Source: Rossellomorea marisflavi (GTDB lineage: Bacteria > Bacillota > Bacilli > Bacillales > Bacillaceae_B). From it: a DNA stretch of 64,000 nt. The position numbers and the translations under genes were made by a program. Below the pieces are notes generated by a model. That model was not told the origin of the DNA and did not search any database. It saw only the letters and a list, made by a program, of their open reading frames with translations. Location of the stretch: NCBI RefSeq assembly GCF_001274775.1, contig NZ_LGUE01000004.1:480163-544162 (forward strand), written 5' to 3'. Below, in pieces: positions 54,240 through 63,705 of the stretch (positions are counted from its first letter, which is position 1; each line of letters starts with the position of its first letter).

Positions 54240-55286
54240 TCATCCTTTCAAATCGGTTTGAGTGTATTTTAAACAAAGTGAGCCCCATACGAATCCTGCG
54301 CCTATGGCAGAAAACACAACCACATCACCTTCAGTTATCTTCCCTTCATGAAGCGCCCGGTAGAGTACAGAGAACAAGCTTGCTGATCCCGTATTCGCAT
54401 AGTCTTGTACGGTGAAAGTGGTTTTAGACGGTGACACGTCCAATTCCTCAAGTGCTGCTTGTACGATGTTCAGGTTTGCCTGATGAATCAGAAAATGGTC
54501 GATATCCCTGACCGAAAGACCGGCCTTGTCAATGACATTCCGAATGGATGATGGGATGTTCTTCGTGGCCATCTTCCATACTTCTCTTCCGTCCATCTTG
54601 ACGTATTGACTGCTTTCAATTGTTTCTCCATCGGCCAGTGGAACGGTTCCTCCTCCTTCGATTCTGACTGCATCATTCAGAGTAGAATCGATCTCCCAGG
54701 AGAGAAGTCCATTTCCTTCACTCGTTTTCTGAAGGATCGCTGCCCCTGCTGCATCACCGAAGAATACCCTGGTTGTTCGATCATTTGGGTCGGTTACTCT
54801 CGAAAGAATTTCCGCCCCGATCACCAATACATTGTTGAACTGTTCATTTTGTAAAAGATGCGTGCCGATCACAATGGAGAAGATGCCTCCTGCGCAGGCA
54901 GCTTGGTTTAAATCAATGGGAATCGCCTTATGCGCCCCAATGGCTTCCCCTATGACCAAGGCAGTCGACGGAAGGCGTTGATCCGGTGTCGTTGTGGTCA
55001 GAATGATGGCATCGATCTCGGCAGCTGTGATATTCGCATTGGCGATTGCTTCTAGACTCGCTCGGATACAAAGATCGGACGTTACTTCCTCTTCTTCTAA
55101 AAAGCGCCTTTCTTTTATTCCGGTACGGGTTTTGATCCATTCATCTGTCGTGTCAAGAAACCCGCTCAACTCCTCATTTGTGACCCGATTTCCCGGTACC
55201 GAGAACCCTGTCCCGTTGATTGTGACTGGGACCTTCAGACCTGTTCGATTTTCTGTTTTGGGCAGAATGACTGTTTCCACATTCAT
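54240..55286 (-). CDS. Ketoacyl-ACP synthase III (FabH-like)
   Basis: A 348-residue KAS III with intact Cys-His-Asn triad: DLNQAACAGGIFSIVIG (Cys about 128), FLIHQANLNIVQAALEEL (His about 267) and YANTGSASLFSVLY (Asn about 297). It would start the chain from an acyl-CoA or acyl-AMP-derived starter, or transfer a finished chain. It starts within the stop of the preceding ThDP gene (TAATG), so it is translationally coupled. Confidence 0.93.
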   Translation of the reverse strand: MNVETVILPKTENRTGLKVPVTINGTGFSVPGNRVTNEELSGFLDTTDEWIKTRTGIKERRFLEEEEVTSDLCIRASLEAIANANITAAEIDAIILTTTTPDQRLPSTALVIGEAIGAHKAIPIDLNQAACAGGIFSIVIGTHLLQNEQFNNVLVIGAEILSRVTDPNDRTTRVFFGDAAGAAILQKTSEGNGLLSWEIDSTLNDAVRIEGGGTVPLADGETIESSQYVKMDGREVWKMATKNIPSSIRNVIDKAGLSVRDIDHFLIHQANLNIVQAALEELDVSPSKTTFTVQDYANTGSASLFSVLYRALHEGKITEGDVVVFSAIGAGFVWGSLCLKYTQTDLKG

Positions 55287-56950
55287 TAAACATGCTCCTT
55301 TACTGGAAAGTCTCCATGGATTTCATTTAAGGGTGGGGGCACATCGTTAATCGTAATCGTTGCTTCGATAATGACCGTTTGCCCTAAAGCGTACAGATCC
55401 TGTGCTTTCTCCCAGATATCGTCCAGCTCTTCCTTTGCGGTTAGACACAGGACGGATAACTGCGGATGCTGAAGCTGGACAAGGGGAGTATCCGTGTTGA
55501 CGAACGGCGAAGGGGATGCATGTTTATTCTGGTACTCCAGCCATCCATAGCCTCCATTCTTCAACACAATATAAATCACGGGAATCTGGTTATGGGCTAC
55601 TGTCATCAATTCGGGACTGAACAAATTAAATGCCCCATCGCCCACCAATGCCACGACCATTTGATCTTTCTTGGCTTTAGCAGCGCCGATACTCGCCGCA
55701 CAGCCGAAGCCCAAGCTTGTTTGTTCACTTGGCACAATGGAAGTCTGTCCTTCATTAAGTGTAAGATAAGGATAGAAGTAGGACCACATATCCTGAAGAC
55801 CGTTCTCATGTACGAAGATACCCGGAAGCTGTTCACCTCTTTGGATTCTCTCCAGTATATGGACGACCTTTAATGGCGACTCCTCATCTATCACTCTTCT
55901 ACTTTCGGTCACTAACCTATTCTTCGCTCTCTTCACGTCACCCCTGGAAGCAATCTCTATTGACTCCAAGGCATCATAGAGCAAGCTAAGGGATTCGCCC
56001 ACATCTCCCACGAGTTTAAGGCTATTGAATGAATGATTGAAGTGATCTTCATTGAGATTGATTTCAATCAGGTGTTTCTCCTCAAGCATGGCTTCCCAGC
56101 CAAAGAGTGCCGTTTCCTCAAGCTTGCTTCCAAGCGATAGAACGAGATCGCTTTCTGCGATGATCTCTTTCATGACCTCTGGACAATACAACCCTGCCAA
56201 CCCACAAAACAGTGAGTGTGTCTCAGGGAAGCTCCCTCTTCCTGAAGCCGTAGAAAAGACGGGTGATTGGAGCCGATCTGCAAGACGTGGAAGCAGGCTG
56301 TGATCCCCGATTGTCCTGCACCCTCCTCCCAGCAGTAATACTGGTCGCTCAGAATGTTGGATGAGTTCTGAAGCGGCATGAATCGATGTCGCAGATGGCA
56401 CTGGTTTACCGGTGTGCTGGGCAGGTACGTCCCCATCTACATCTTCTATTTCAATTCTTCCGATATCTTCTGGTATTTCAATATAGACAGGTCCTGGCGT
56501 TCCATTCATGGTCAGGTAAAGGGCTTTTTTCAGGACCCAGTGAATGGATTCAGCACTTTCCAGCCGGTGACTCCACTTGGCCAGTGGAGATACCATATCC
56601 ATTTGGTTGGCTTCCTGAAAGGCTTTCTCTTCTCCGTATTTCAACGTACTGGTGCCGGCTGCGATGATGAGTATCGGCACACTTAAGGACCGTGCTTCCA
56701 GAACACCTGTCAAACTATTGGTGAGGGCAGGCCCCTTCCCCACATTACAGACCCCGAGTTTCCCCGAAGCAAGGGCATATCCTGCAGCCATGAACAGGGC
56801 ATTCCTTTGGTCCTTCGTAACGAGGTATTCGATTGCATTCTCCTGCACGTGGTTCATCAACTGCAAGTCATCACTGGGAAGCCCAAAAACAATCTCTGTA
56901 TTCAGCTGGCTTAACCGGTCAGCTACAATCTTCAGCACACTTTTAGGCAT
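55286..56950 (-). CDS. Thiamine diphosphate-dependent enzyme (acetolactate synthase-like)
   Basis: A 554-residue protein with the three-domain layout of the acetolactate synthase/decarboxylase family. The C-terminal ThDP-Mg motif is GDGAFNLFSPELMTVAHNQ with KNGGYG. In the N-terminal Pyr domain the loop before GYA reads KDQRNALFMAAGYA: the conserved catalytic Glu of the HEQ motif aligns with Gln. Members lacking that Glu (such as glyoxylate carboligase) still join carbonyl compounds. With a thioester reductase next door, acyloin formation from a fatty aldehyde is a plausible role; the substrate is not shown. Confidence 0.9.
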   Translation of the reverse strand: MPKSVLKIVADRLSQLNTEIVFGLPSDDLQLMNHVQENAIEYLVTKDQRNALFMAAGYALASGKLGVCNVGKGPALTNSLTGVLEARSLSVPILIIAAGTSTLKYGEEKAFQEANQMDMVSPLAKWSHRLESAESIHWVLKKALYLTMNGTPGPVYIEIPEDIGRIEIEDVDGDVPAQHTGKPVPSATSIHAASELIQHSERPVLLLGGGCRTIGDHSLLPRLADRLQSPVFSTASGRGSFPETHSLFCGLAGLYCPEVMKEIIAESDLVLSLGSKLEETALFGWEAMLEEKHLIEINLNEDHFNHSFNSLKLVGDVGESLSLLYDALESIEIASRGDVKRAKNRLVTESRRVIDEESPLKVVHILERIQRGEQLPGIFVHENGLQDMWSYFYPYLTLNEGQTSIVPSEQTSLGFGCAASIGAAKAKKDQMVVALVGDGAFNLFSPELMTVAHNQIPVIYIVLKNGGYGWLEYQNKHASPSPFVNTDTPLVQLQHPQLSVLCLTAKEELDDIWEKAQDLYALGQTVIIEATITINDVPPPLNEIHGDFPVKEHV

Positions 56951-56953
56951 CTC

Positions 56954-58180
56954 TCATCCCTCTCTTCCCCACAGGTCATGCAGGACCTTCGATAGTAACA
57001 GAGGGTGGATATGAAGCTCTCCTCGATAGGAAGCATAATTGGCCATTGGACCGTACCCTCCGAAAGGGGAATTCCCATCTTCAATTTCAAACAGGGTCTG
57101 ATTGACGGAAACCACGTGCTTCTTTTGTAGATAGGACAGTAACTCGTCACTGCCATCACCGCAGTAAAGTGAAGCCCCCATCGCCCTTTCCAAAAAGTAG
57201 CCTTCCTGCAGCGTGGACTTCAATTGTTCGTCCTGATCGTAAATGATGACGTTGAATATCGGAGAAAAATATTCATCAATCGGGAGCTTATCCGTGATGT
57301 GACTCACCAACACGGTCGGTTGAAGCACCTTTTGATGGTAATCAATCGTCCCACCATGTCTGATAAAGGCGCTGTGCTGATTCAAGTACTGGCCAACCGA
57401 TTCCAAGGTAGACGTATAGTGAATCTTGCCGTAATCTGCTGTCAGATCAAGATTGGAACCATATTTGAGCTGTTTAACCTTTGCCAGCAACTCATGAATA
57501 AAGGCATCACTGATTGTCCGATGGACGTAAATTGCATCTGGCCCCATACAGTCCTGGCCGCTATTGAACATCCTTGCCGCAATCAGATCCTCTGCTGAAT
57601 GTTCTATGTAAGCTGATTCCGTGAGGATGAAAGGATTGACCCCTTGACCGAAATAAACAAATAGTTGATCATCTGAAAGTTGGAATTTGATATTCTCAGC
57701 ATTCTGGTATGTCCCAGTGAAGACGACTACATCTGATTTCATGGCCGATTCCCTGATGTACTTCCTATGGGATAGTTCCAATAAGGTGATGGGAAGCTCA
57801 TGGACCTTCTTTAATAAATCGTGCAGTCTTTTTGCTTGGGGGGACACCATACTGGAACTTCGGAATTCAATTTCTTTCGTATAGTAAGATGGTATCAGCA
57901 AGTATAAGACATAAGAGTACAAGAGGACGTTGGAAGGCATGAAAACAGACATGCGGTCGATATCAGGCGGCTGATTCCTTCTGACTTCGTCATACCCTTT
58001 CTCCAACGTCTTGATTGAACTGTCAATCTCCTCTTCAGCGGTTCTGTAGGTTGAAACCTCTGTCAGGATGTCACGTATATCCGAACGGTTTCGTTTGATG
58101 AATTCAATTGTCTTTTCAATAGAACTCCTCCTACGTTCCATTAACGAAGAATTCCGTTCCAGTATATTTACATTGACCAT
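56954..58180 (-). CDS. Aldehyde dehydrogenase-family protein, probable acyl-thioester reductase
   Basis: A 408-residue ALDH fold protein. ARMFNSGQDCMGPDAIYV carries the catalytic Cys, and FVYFGQGVNPFI aligns with the ELGGKNP block but lacks the general-base Glu. Hydrolytic aldehyde dehydrogenases need that Glu, while CoA- or ACP-acylating types and reductases do not. At 408 residues it is shorter than ordinary ALDHs (about 480). Reduction of the acyl-thioester to an aldehyde is the favoured reading. It overlaps the ligase gene end by 13 bases. Confidence 0.8.
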   Translation of the reverse strand: MVNVNILERNSSLMERRRSSIEKTIEFIKRNRSDIRDILTEVSTYRTAEEEIDSSIKTLEKGYDEVRRNQPPDIDRMSVFMPSNVLLYSYVLYLLIPSYYTKEIEFRSSSMVSPQAKRLHDLLKKVHELPITLLELSHRKYIRESAMKSDVVVFTGTYQNAENIKFQLSDDQLFVYFGQGVNPFILTESAYIEHSAEDLIAARMFNSGQDCMGPDAIYVHRTISDAFIHELLAKVKQLKYGSNLDLTADYGKIHYTSTLESVGQYLNQHSAFIRHGGTIDYHQKVLQPTVLVSHITDKLPIDEYFSPIFNVIIYDQDEQLKSTLQEGYFLERAMGASLYCGDGSDELLSYLQKKHVVSVNQTLFEIEDGNSPFGGYGPMANYASYRGELHIHPLLLSKVLHDLWGREG

Positions 58181-59604
58181 ATCATTTCTTCCTTCCTATT
58201 TGCTTCCCACTCATTTGCCATCGCCAGGATGGCTTTCTGATCGACCTTTCCGTTCGAGAGCGTTGGAAATTTCTCCACGCAGGCTACGAAATCAGGTCGT
58301 AGTACTGTGCTTAGACACTGATTAATCGCTTTTTTCATGGAGGATTCTTCCTGCATAACCACTTCGGCAAAAAGGAGGATTCTGGACCCTTTTTTCTCAT
58401 CTTTAATGGGAAACGCCTTCGTTTTCAATCCGAGTTGATCCTCGAGCTGTTTTTCGATTGAAGCCGGGTAGATCAAGTAGCCGTTCCTTAATATCTCATT
58501 CCCTCTCCGACCAATAACATGGAGATTTCCATCCATATCCTTAAAGCCGACATCCTTCGTCTGGAACCAATGGGATCGTGGTGGGATGAGATCCGGACTC
58601 CCTTCCACGATATACCCTTCCATGACATCACCGGACTTCACGAGTATTTCACCGGTCTCCCCTGGAGGTAATTCTACGCCGGACGGATCGATCACCTTAA
58701 GCTCGAGACCAGGAAGAGGCTGTCCGCATCCCGTTTTTGGTGATTCTGTGTTGAGCGCCACATTTCCAAGTTCCGACAAACCATATCCATCCAGCAGCTC
58801 CATACCCATCAAACGTCTGAAATCCATTCCGAGTTTCCTGGCCAGAGGGGATCCCCCTATGCACCACATCCTTACTCGGGAACCTTTCAACTCCGCTGCG
58901 GTGTCATGGCGTTTGGTAAGCAGTCTATTCAAGATGTAATAAGTAGAAGGGACGGCGTCCACAACGGTTACACCCTTCTCTGTAATCGCCTTGATGATCG
59001 GCCGAATTTTTTTGTAGTCGCAGACGACGAGTTCGCATCTTTTCAACCACCAGATGAATAGGAACGACAAGCCGTAAAAGTGTGTGAAGGGAACAAGTGG
59101 AAGCAAGACATCCTTCTCCTCGTACTTCATTCGCTCCATCGTACTTTCTATATTGTCGAGAAACGAGCGACCTGATTTTACGATTCCTTTTGGAGCACCG
59201 GTTGAGCCTGAAGAATACAGGATTAACGCATCTTTTTTCTCCTTCCATCTTGAGAGACTTAGAGCGGACTGCTCTGCTGAAGGAGTGATCCTTTCCAAGG
59301 GGATGACAATGGTCTTCATTTCGGTGGACGGGGTAAACCATCGATCAGACAGGCACATTCCACACCCCAGTGCCCGTGCAGTGGCCCTTACTTCGGATTC
59401 CTTCATTTGTGAATCCACCAGAACGATTGAGCAGTCCTTTTGGATAAGGGCGAAAAGTGTGACGACCATATGATAGGAATTGTCTGCCGTCACCAGTACC
59501 CTTTCCCCTTCTGTTAAACCCGCGGAACAGAGGGAATCGACATAGTTCCACACGTCTTTCGTAAATGCAAGTCTGTCAGACTGGTACACTTCTGTATGAA
59601 TCAT
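58168..59604 (-). CDS. Acyl-AMP ligase (ANL superfamily)
   Basis: A 478-residue adenylate-forming ligase: YSSGSTGAPKGIVKSG (P-loop A3 motif, about 131-146), YGLSELGN (A5), TKDVGFKDMDGNLHVIGRRG (A7/A8) and a C-terminal NGKVDQKAIL with the catalytic Lys (A10). It would activate a fatty or aryl acid as the AMP ester and load it on CoA or the ACP. ATG 59604 is 2 bases after the stop of the acyltransferase gene. Confidence 0.93.
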   Translation of the reverse strand: MIHTEVYQSDRLAFTKDVWNYVDSLCSAGLTEGERVLVTADNSYHMVVTLFALIQKDCSIVLVDSQMKESEVRATARALGCGMCLSDRWFTPSTEMKTIVIPLERITPSAEQSALSLSRWKEKKDALILYSSGSTGAPKGIVKSGRSFLDNIESTMERMKYEEKDVLLPLVPFTHFYGLSFLFIWWLKRCELVVCDYKKIRPIIKAITEKGVTVVDAVPSTYYILNRLLTKRHDTAAELKGSRVRMWCIGGSPLARKLGMDFRRLMGMELLDGYGLSELGNVALNTESPKTGCGQPLPGLELKVIDPSGVELPPGETGEILVKSGDVMEGYIVEGSPDLIPPRSHWFQTKDVGFKDMDGNLHVIGRRGNEILRNGYLIYPASIEKQLEDQLGLKTKAFPIKDEKKGSRILLFAEVVMQEESSMKKAINQCLSTVLRPDFVACVEKFPTLSNGKVDQKAILAMANEWEANRKEEMIWSM

Positions 59605-59606
59605 GG

Positions 59607-60518
59607 TTAACGTTCCACCAGCATGTCCACCATTTTTTCCGGGCTTACTTCTATCGTCTGGACGTCTTTCTTCAGTAATTGATTAAATAGATTCTTTGGT
59701 CCGACGACATAGATATCCTTCAATCCAAGACGGACGATTTGTTGCTTCACCAAGTCCCACCTGACCGGGTTATCGTAGCCGTCCAATAACGATTGCTTAA
59801 ACTTCTCAGGGTCTTGAACGAGCTCCCCGGACACATCCGATATAAACGTACCCTTCAGCGGTTTGAAGTTGAACTCCTTGAAGATCCCGTTTTTCAATTC
59901 CTGATGCAGGGGAGCGAGAGTGCTGCTATGGATCGGTTGTTTCATTGTATGGAGGGAAAAGCATTTGGGTTTGTTGTTAAGGTATTCCTTTAACTCCTTG
60001 ATGACACCGGCAGGGCCGCACAAGCAGACGACTTTTTCAAGGTACCCCACCAACTCCAGTGGCTTGTTGTGAGCATGGAATTCTTCTACGATTTCCCTCG
60101 CATCCTCCAGTGAAAGATTGTAAATAAAATGAGTTTGATAATCTCCTTCAAGACGATGATAGAATCGTCCGGATACTTTGGCAGACTCATGGGTCAGCCA
60201 GACAGCTTCCTCGTAAGTGAGCGTTTCTGTAGCGACTGCGGCCCCCATCACCCCGAAGCTCGGTCCGATCGTGTATTCGGGTCTACTGCCATACAGATCG
60301 GCATAATGATCCATCAAGGCCACAGAATTAGCGAGAAATGCACATTCTTTCACTTCATATTCCCTTTCATCCGCTTCCCTGAAAGCATCCATCAACGAAT
60401 ATCCGATCGTAGAGCTCGCTTCGGAAAACCGCCTACGTGCATGTGGACTTTGGTGAATAAATGCCTCTACCTCTGAATAGTCAGAAGGAGCTAAGCCTGG
60501 TAATAATAATGCTTCCAT
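59607..60518 (-). CDS. Acyltransferase, malonyl-CoA:ACP transacylase superfamily
   Basis: A 303-residue alpha/beta hydrolase-like acyltransferase. The nucleophile elbow is TIGPSFGVMGA (Ser about 83) and the catalytic His is likely in KQPIHSSTLAPL. In FabD the elbow is GHSLG; here the first His is Pro, as in the upstream sister gene. The substrate-specifying Arg of malonyl transferases is not evident, so it may load another acyl group or hydrolyse stalled chains. The two tandem genes are paralogues. Confidence 0.88.
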   Translation of the reverse strand: MEALLLPGLAPSDYSEVEAFIHQSPHARRRFSEASSTIGYSLMDAFREADEREYEVKECAFLANSVALMDHYADLYGSRPEYTIGPSFGVMGAAVATETLTYEEAVWLTHESAKVSGRFYHRLEGDYQTHFIYNLSLEDAREIVEEFHAHNKPLELVGYLEKVVCLCGPAGVIKELKEYLNNKPKCFSLHTMKQPIHSSTLAPLHQELKNGIFKEFNFKPLKGTFISDVSGELVQDPEKFKQSLLDGYDNPVRWDLVKQQIVRLGLKDIYVVGPKNLFNQLLKKDVQTIEVSPEKMVDMLVER

Positions 60519-60525
60519 AAGAAAA

Positions 60526-61470
60526 TCACACCTGCCCCTTCACGTAATGTGGGAATTTCCCCCTGATCTCTTCCATGGTGACGAGCGTCTCTACTTCAAA
60601 AGGAATATCAGTAAACTGTAGAGATTTAGAAATGAATTGACCTGGCCCCAGGACAAAAAGCTTCTCTACGCCTTTTGATTTAAGCGATTTAAGGACCTCA
60701 TACCATTGCACCGTGACCACATATTGTCCAATGATTTCATCACTCACTCCGTCACCATCCGTAATAGCTGAACCGTCTACATTGCTAATAAGTGGCGGCT
60801 CGGGGCGCAGTGGGCTGATGGTCGGCATGAATTGTTCTGCGAACTTACTCTGGACATCCGTGAGAAGCGAGCAGTGTCCAGGAGGACCGAATGGGATTGT
60901 GACGCCTAACCCTCCTTGGGACATGGCCATCTCGGCGAGTTTGTCCAGTGAGTCGAAATCTCCATTCACAATCATTTGATTGGAACATGCGTACATACAC
61001 GGCTCGGCATATCCTCCCGACTCCCTTACGATCTGCATATTCTTCTCCATGATGGAACAATCAATATTGTAGAAGAAGAAAACGCCATATCCCTTATTCC
61101 GTTCGTCTTTTTCTTCTAGGTCGCACATACCCTTGACCATGCGGATGGTATCTTCAAAGCTAAGGGCCCCACTGCAATGGATCGCCGTCATTTGCCCAAG
61201 ACTTGGGCCAACATAGTACGCGGGACTCCCAAACGTCTCCTTCAGCATGTCATGTAACGCTGTGCTGATGGTCACAATGCTTGGCCTTGCAATATCTCCC
61301 TGGTTGATGACGGCGATATCCTCCGAGAAGAAGCGCTCGGCAAGGTCATAACCCAAGATGGCACTGGACTCCTTGAATTTCTCTCTCACCTGAGGAAATG
61401 CCTGATATAAATCCAGGAAGTTCCCGGATTTCAACGTCATCAATGGGGGAAACAATACAGCTGATTTCAT
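60526..61470 (-). CDS. Acyltransferase, malonyl-CoA:ACP transacylase superfamily
   Basis: A 314-residue paralogue of the next gene. Elbow YVGPSLGQMTAI (Ser about 86), and TIPFGPPGHCSLLTDVQSKF carries the catalytic His about residue 195. It shares GPSxG with its partner. Either may be the malonyl loader and the other an editing or starter-loading enzyme, as in pathways with two discrete acyltransferases. The two genes are 7 bases apart. Confidence 0.88.
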   Translation of the reverse strand: MKSAVLFPPLMTLKSGNFLDLYQAFPQVREKFKESSAILGYDLAERFFSEDIAVINQGDIARPSIVTISTALHDMLKETFGSPAYYVGPSLGQMTAIHCSGALSFEDTIRMVKGMCDLEEKDERNKGYGVFFFYNIDCSIMEKNMQIVRESGGYAEPCMYACSNQMIVNGDFDSLDKLAEMAMSQGGLGVTIPFGPPGHCSLLTDVQSKFAEQFMPTISPLRPEPPLISNVDGSAITDGDGVSDEIIGQYVVTVQWYEVLKSLKSKGVEKLFVLGPGQFISKSLQFTDIPFEVETLVTMEEIRGKFPHYVKGQV

Positions 61471-61487
61471 TTAAACACCTCCGTTTT

Positions 61488-62240
61488 TCACATAAGACCG
61501 CCGTCGACGACCAGCGTTTGACCAGTTATATATTTTGATTGAGGAGATGCAAGGAATGCTACCGCTTCAGCGACATCATCGACCTCTCCTAAATGCCCCA
61601 TGGCAATTTTCTTTTTGAATTCAGCCATCTGATCTTCAGGAATCCGATCGACCATGCCCGTGTTGTTAATGTAGCCCGGCGCGACTGCATTGACCCTGAC
61701 ACCAAACCGTGCATATTCCTTCCCAAGCGACCGTGTCAATCCAATCACCCCCGCTTTACTCGCACTATAGGCGCTCAACCTGTCCATTCCCACCAGGCCA
61801 GCCAGAGAGGCAATATTGATAATGGATCCCCTCTGTTCGGTTAACATGTGGAGGGAAACTGCATGAATGCAATTGATGGTACCCATGATATTGGTATGGA
61901 TGATTTCCTCCCATTTTTCGACCGGGTTACTCGGAATCAGTGCCCCTCCATAACTCACTCCTGCGTTATTTACGAGGACATCGATACGGCCGTATGTGGA
62001 TAGAATACGCTGAAAGGCGCCCTGAACCTCGTCACGGTCATTCACATCAATTCGTTCGTATGCAATTCTTTCATTGCCTGTGGACTCTTGTATCTTCCTG
62101 ACCAGTTCTTGAATTTCTTCCAGGGAGCTTCTATACCCCAGGATCACAGTGGCACCCAAGGATGCGAAGTGGTTCGCCATCCCGGCCCCCAGTCTCTTGG
62201 AAGCACCTGTCACGACAACGACATGACTATCCCAGCTCAT
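61488..62240 (-). CDS. FabG-like 3-oxoacyl-ACP reductase
   Basis: A 250-residue [18 protein letters not shown] (dinucleotide-binding, residues 10-24), [22 protein letters not shown] with catalytic Ser, [11 protein letters not shown] (YxxxK) and the C-terminal [11 protein letters not shown] typical of FabG. It reduces the 3-keto group in each extension cycle, before the FabZ-like dehydratase. No enoyl reductase follows. It overlaps the GNAT gene by 4 bases (ATGA). Confidence 0.93.
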   Translation of the reverse strand: MSWDSHVVVVTGASKRLGAGMANHFASLGATVILGYRSSLEEIQELVRKIQESTGNERIAYERIDVNDRDEVQGAFQRILSTYGRIDVLVNNAGVSYGGALIPSNPVEKWEEIIHTNIMGTINCIHAVSLHMLTEQRGSIINIASLAGLVGMDRLSAYSASKAGVIGLTRSLGKEYARFGVRVNAVAPGYINNTGMVDRIPEDQMAEFKKKIAMGHLGEVDDVAEAVAFLASPQSKYITGQTLVVDGGLM

Positions 62241-62878
62241 TTTTTCTCACCTTTACCAATCAGTTCCGGAAGACAATGCTCTTTCCAATAGCCATTCATG
62301 TACTCATGAAGTTCTTCCCGGATCAATCGTTTTTCTTCTTTCGGTATGCTGTCTTGCGGGACATTTTGTTCGTCTGCATAATATTCATCCCGCAGGATGG
62401 AAGAAACCACGGCATCATGGTACTCACCATCAATGAAGAAGTGGTCCCGCATAATCCCTTCAATCGTCACCTTGTTCTTAATCAAGAAACGGACCGAACG
62501 CAGATTGTACAATCCGTTAATGAATTGGACCTTGTGGGCGTTCCTACTATGGAATAAATAGTCCATGATAAGGAGTGAGGCTTCTGCACCGTATCCGTTA
62601 TCCCATAGTTCCGGTTCCCCGATGACCCCTCCTAGTACATAGCTCCCTTCATACTTCTGGGGTTGCCATGATACAAAGCCAATCTTACGATCATCATGGG
62701 TCAATACCATCGCATAGCGCGTATTGCCCGATTTAATATCTTTCTTGATTTCTTCCGTTGTGGCAAACTCCAATGAACCCCTTGCCAAAGCACTAGAAGT
62801 AGACGGTATGACCCATCTAGAAAACAACTCGAAGTCCTCTTCTTCTATCGGTCTTAACTTAACCAGATATCCTTCCAT
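62237..62878 (-). CDS. GNAT-family N-acetyltransferase
   Basis: A 213-residue acetyltransferase of the RimJ/RimL type: [18 protein letters not shown] at the start, [20 protein letters not shown] (acetyl-CoA-binding motif A, R/Q-x-x-G-x-G/A) and [20 protein letters not shown]. It could modify an amino group on the product or a self-resistance target. I take ATG 62878 with AGGGG; an upstream frame to 62920 has no good site. It is the first gene of the upstream biosynthetic unit. Confidence 0.88.
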   Translation of the reverse strand: MEGYLVKLRPIEEEDFELFSRWVIPSTSSALARGSLEFATTEEIKKDIKSGNTRYAMVLTHDDRKIGFVSWQPQKYEGSYVLGGVIGEPELWDNGYGAEASLLIMDYLFHSRNAHKVQFINGLYNLRSVRFLIKNKVTIEGIMRDHFFIDGEYHDAVVSSILRDEYYADEQNVPQDSIPKEEKRLIREELHEYMNGYWKEHCLPELIGKGEKK

Positions 62879-62973
62879 CGATTTTCCCCTTTCTCTATGA
62901 ACATAGAAGTGTTTCTCCATTACATCTTAAAAAAATGTCCTTCTTAATACACCCGTATTTCACGCAATACTAA

Positions 62974-63003
62974 GAAAAGAGCCCATCATCAGATGGACTC
63001 TTT
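62974..63003 (-). terminator. Terminator of the LuxR-type gene
   Basis: On the minus strand AAGAGTCCATC-TGAT-GATGGGCTCTT is followed by TTCTTAG, just after the stop at 63016. The regulator and the biosynthetic genes therefore have separate transcripts. Confidence 0.75.
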
Positions 63004-63015
63004 GAACAGTTGGTA

Positions 63016-63675
63016 TTATGATATGGAGGTTAATGAGGATAAATGTTTAGTTGAATGGGCGTATAGTAGATTTGCTCTGGTTATTTTGACTGCCAAGCCC
63101 ACCCGGGATTTGACTCTTAATTTTTGCATGCTTGCAGCAATATGATATTCTACTGTCCGCTTGCTTAAGTAGAGTGTATCAGCAATCTGCTGATTCGTTT
63201 TGTCATTGATCAATTCTTCAGCAACCCGTAGCTCCATTTCAGTCAGAATCTCCGGCAGATCCACCATATGATCCTGCTGTTGACCAGTTAAGGTTGCCGG
63301 GAACAATGAATCCTTCAGCTCTTCCGAAATGTAGAAGCCTCCATTATTTACAACGGTCATAGCCGTTATCAGTTCCTCCACACTATCCTTCTGTACAATA
63401 GCCTGAGTATTTAGGATATAAGGGAGCAGGTGCTTCTCACTTTTTCCTATCAACACAATCTTCTTGCATTTACCAGAAGGCAATTGGTTCACGATTTCTT
63501 TTTTATTTAGATGAAAAATGGCTATATCATAAAAGTTTACAAACAGTGAATCGTTAAGAGAGGAAGCATTTTGCAATAGATGACATGAGTAGCCTCTTTC
63601 AGACAACGTTCCCAAAATCTTTTGAGAATGACTTTTTTCCTTTATATAATCGACAATCAATACCCTATGCCCCAC
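63016..63675 (-). CDS. NarL/LuxR-type response regulator-like protein
   Basis: A 219-residue regulator. The C-terminal ~65 residues are a LuxR helix-turn-helix: LTEMELRVAEELINDKTNQQ and IADTLYLSKRTVEYHIAASM. The N-terminal part has a receiver fold, but the early acidic pair is only one Asp (IVDYIKEK) and the phosphoacceptor strand reads YDIAIFHLN, where Asp appears at the usual strand-3 position only loosely; the conserved Thr/Ser and Lys are present as LIGKSEK and IVQKDS. It may be a phosphorylation-independent regulator. It lies upstream of the cluster and is its likely activator. Start GTG 63675. Confidence 0.82.
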   Translation of the reverse strand: MGHRVLIVDYIKEKSHSQKILGTLSERGYSCHLLQNASSLNDSLFVNFYDIAIFHLNKKEIVNQLPSGKCKKIVLIGKSEKHLLPYILNTQAIVQKDSVEELITAMTVVNNGGFYISEELKDSLFPATLTGQQQDHMVDLPEILTEMELRVAEELINDKTNQQIADTLYLSKRTVEYHIAASMQKLRVKSRVGLAVKITRANLLYAHSTKHLSSLTSIS

Positions 63676-63705
63676 CTGATTTCACCTCTGTTGATCAAAA
63701 ATAGT

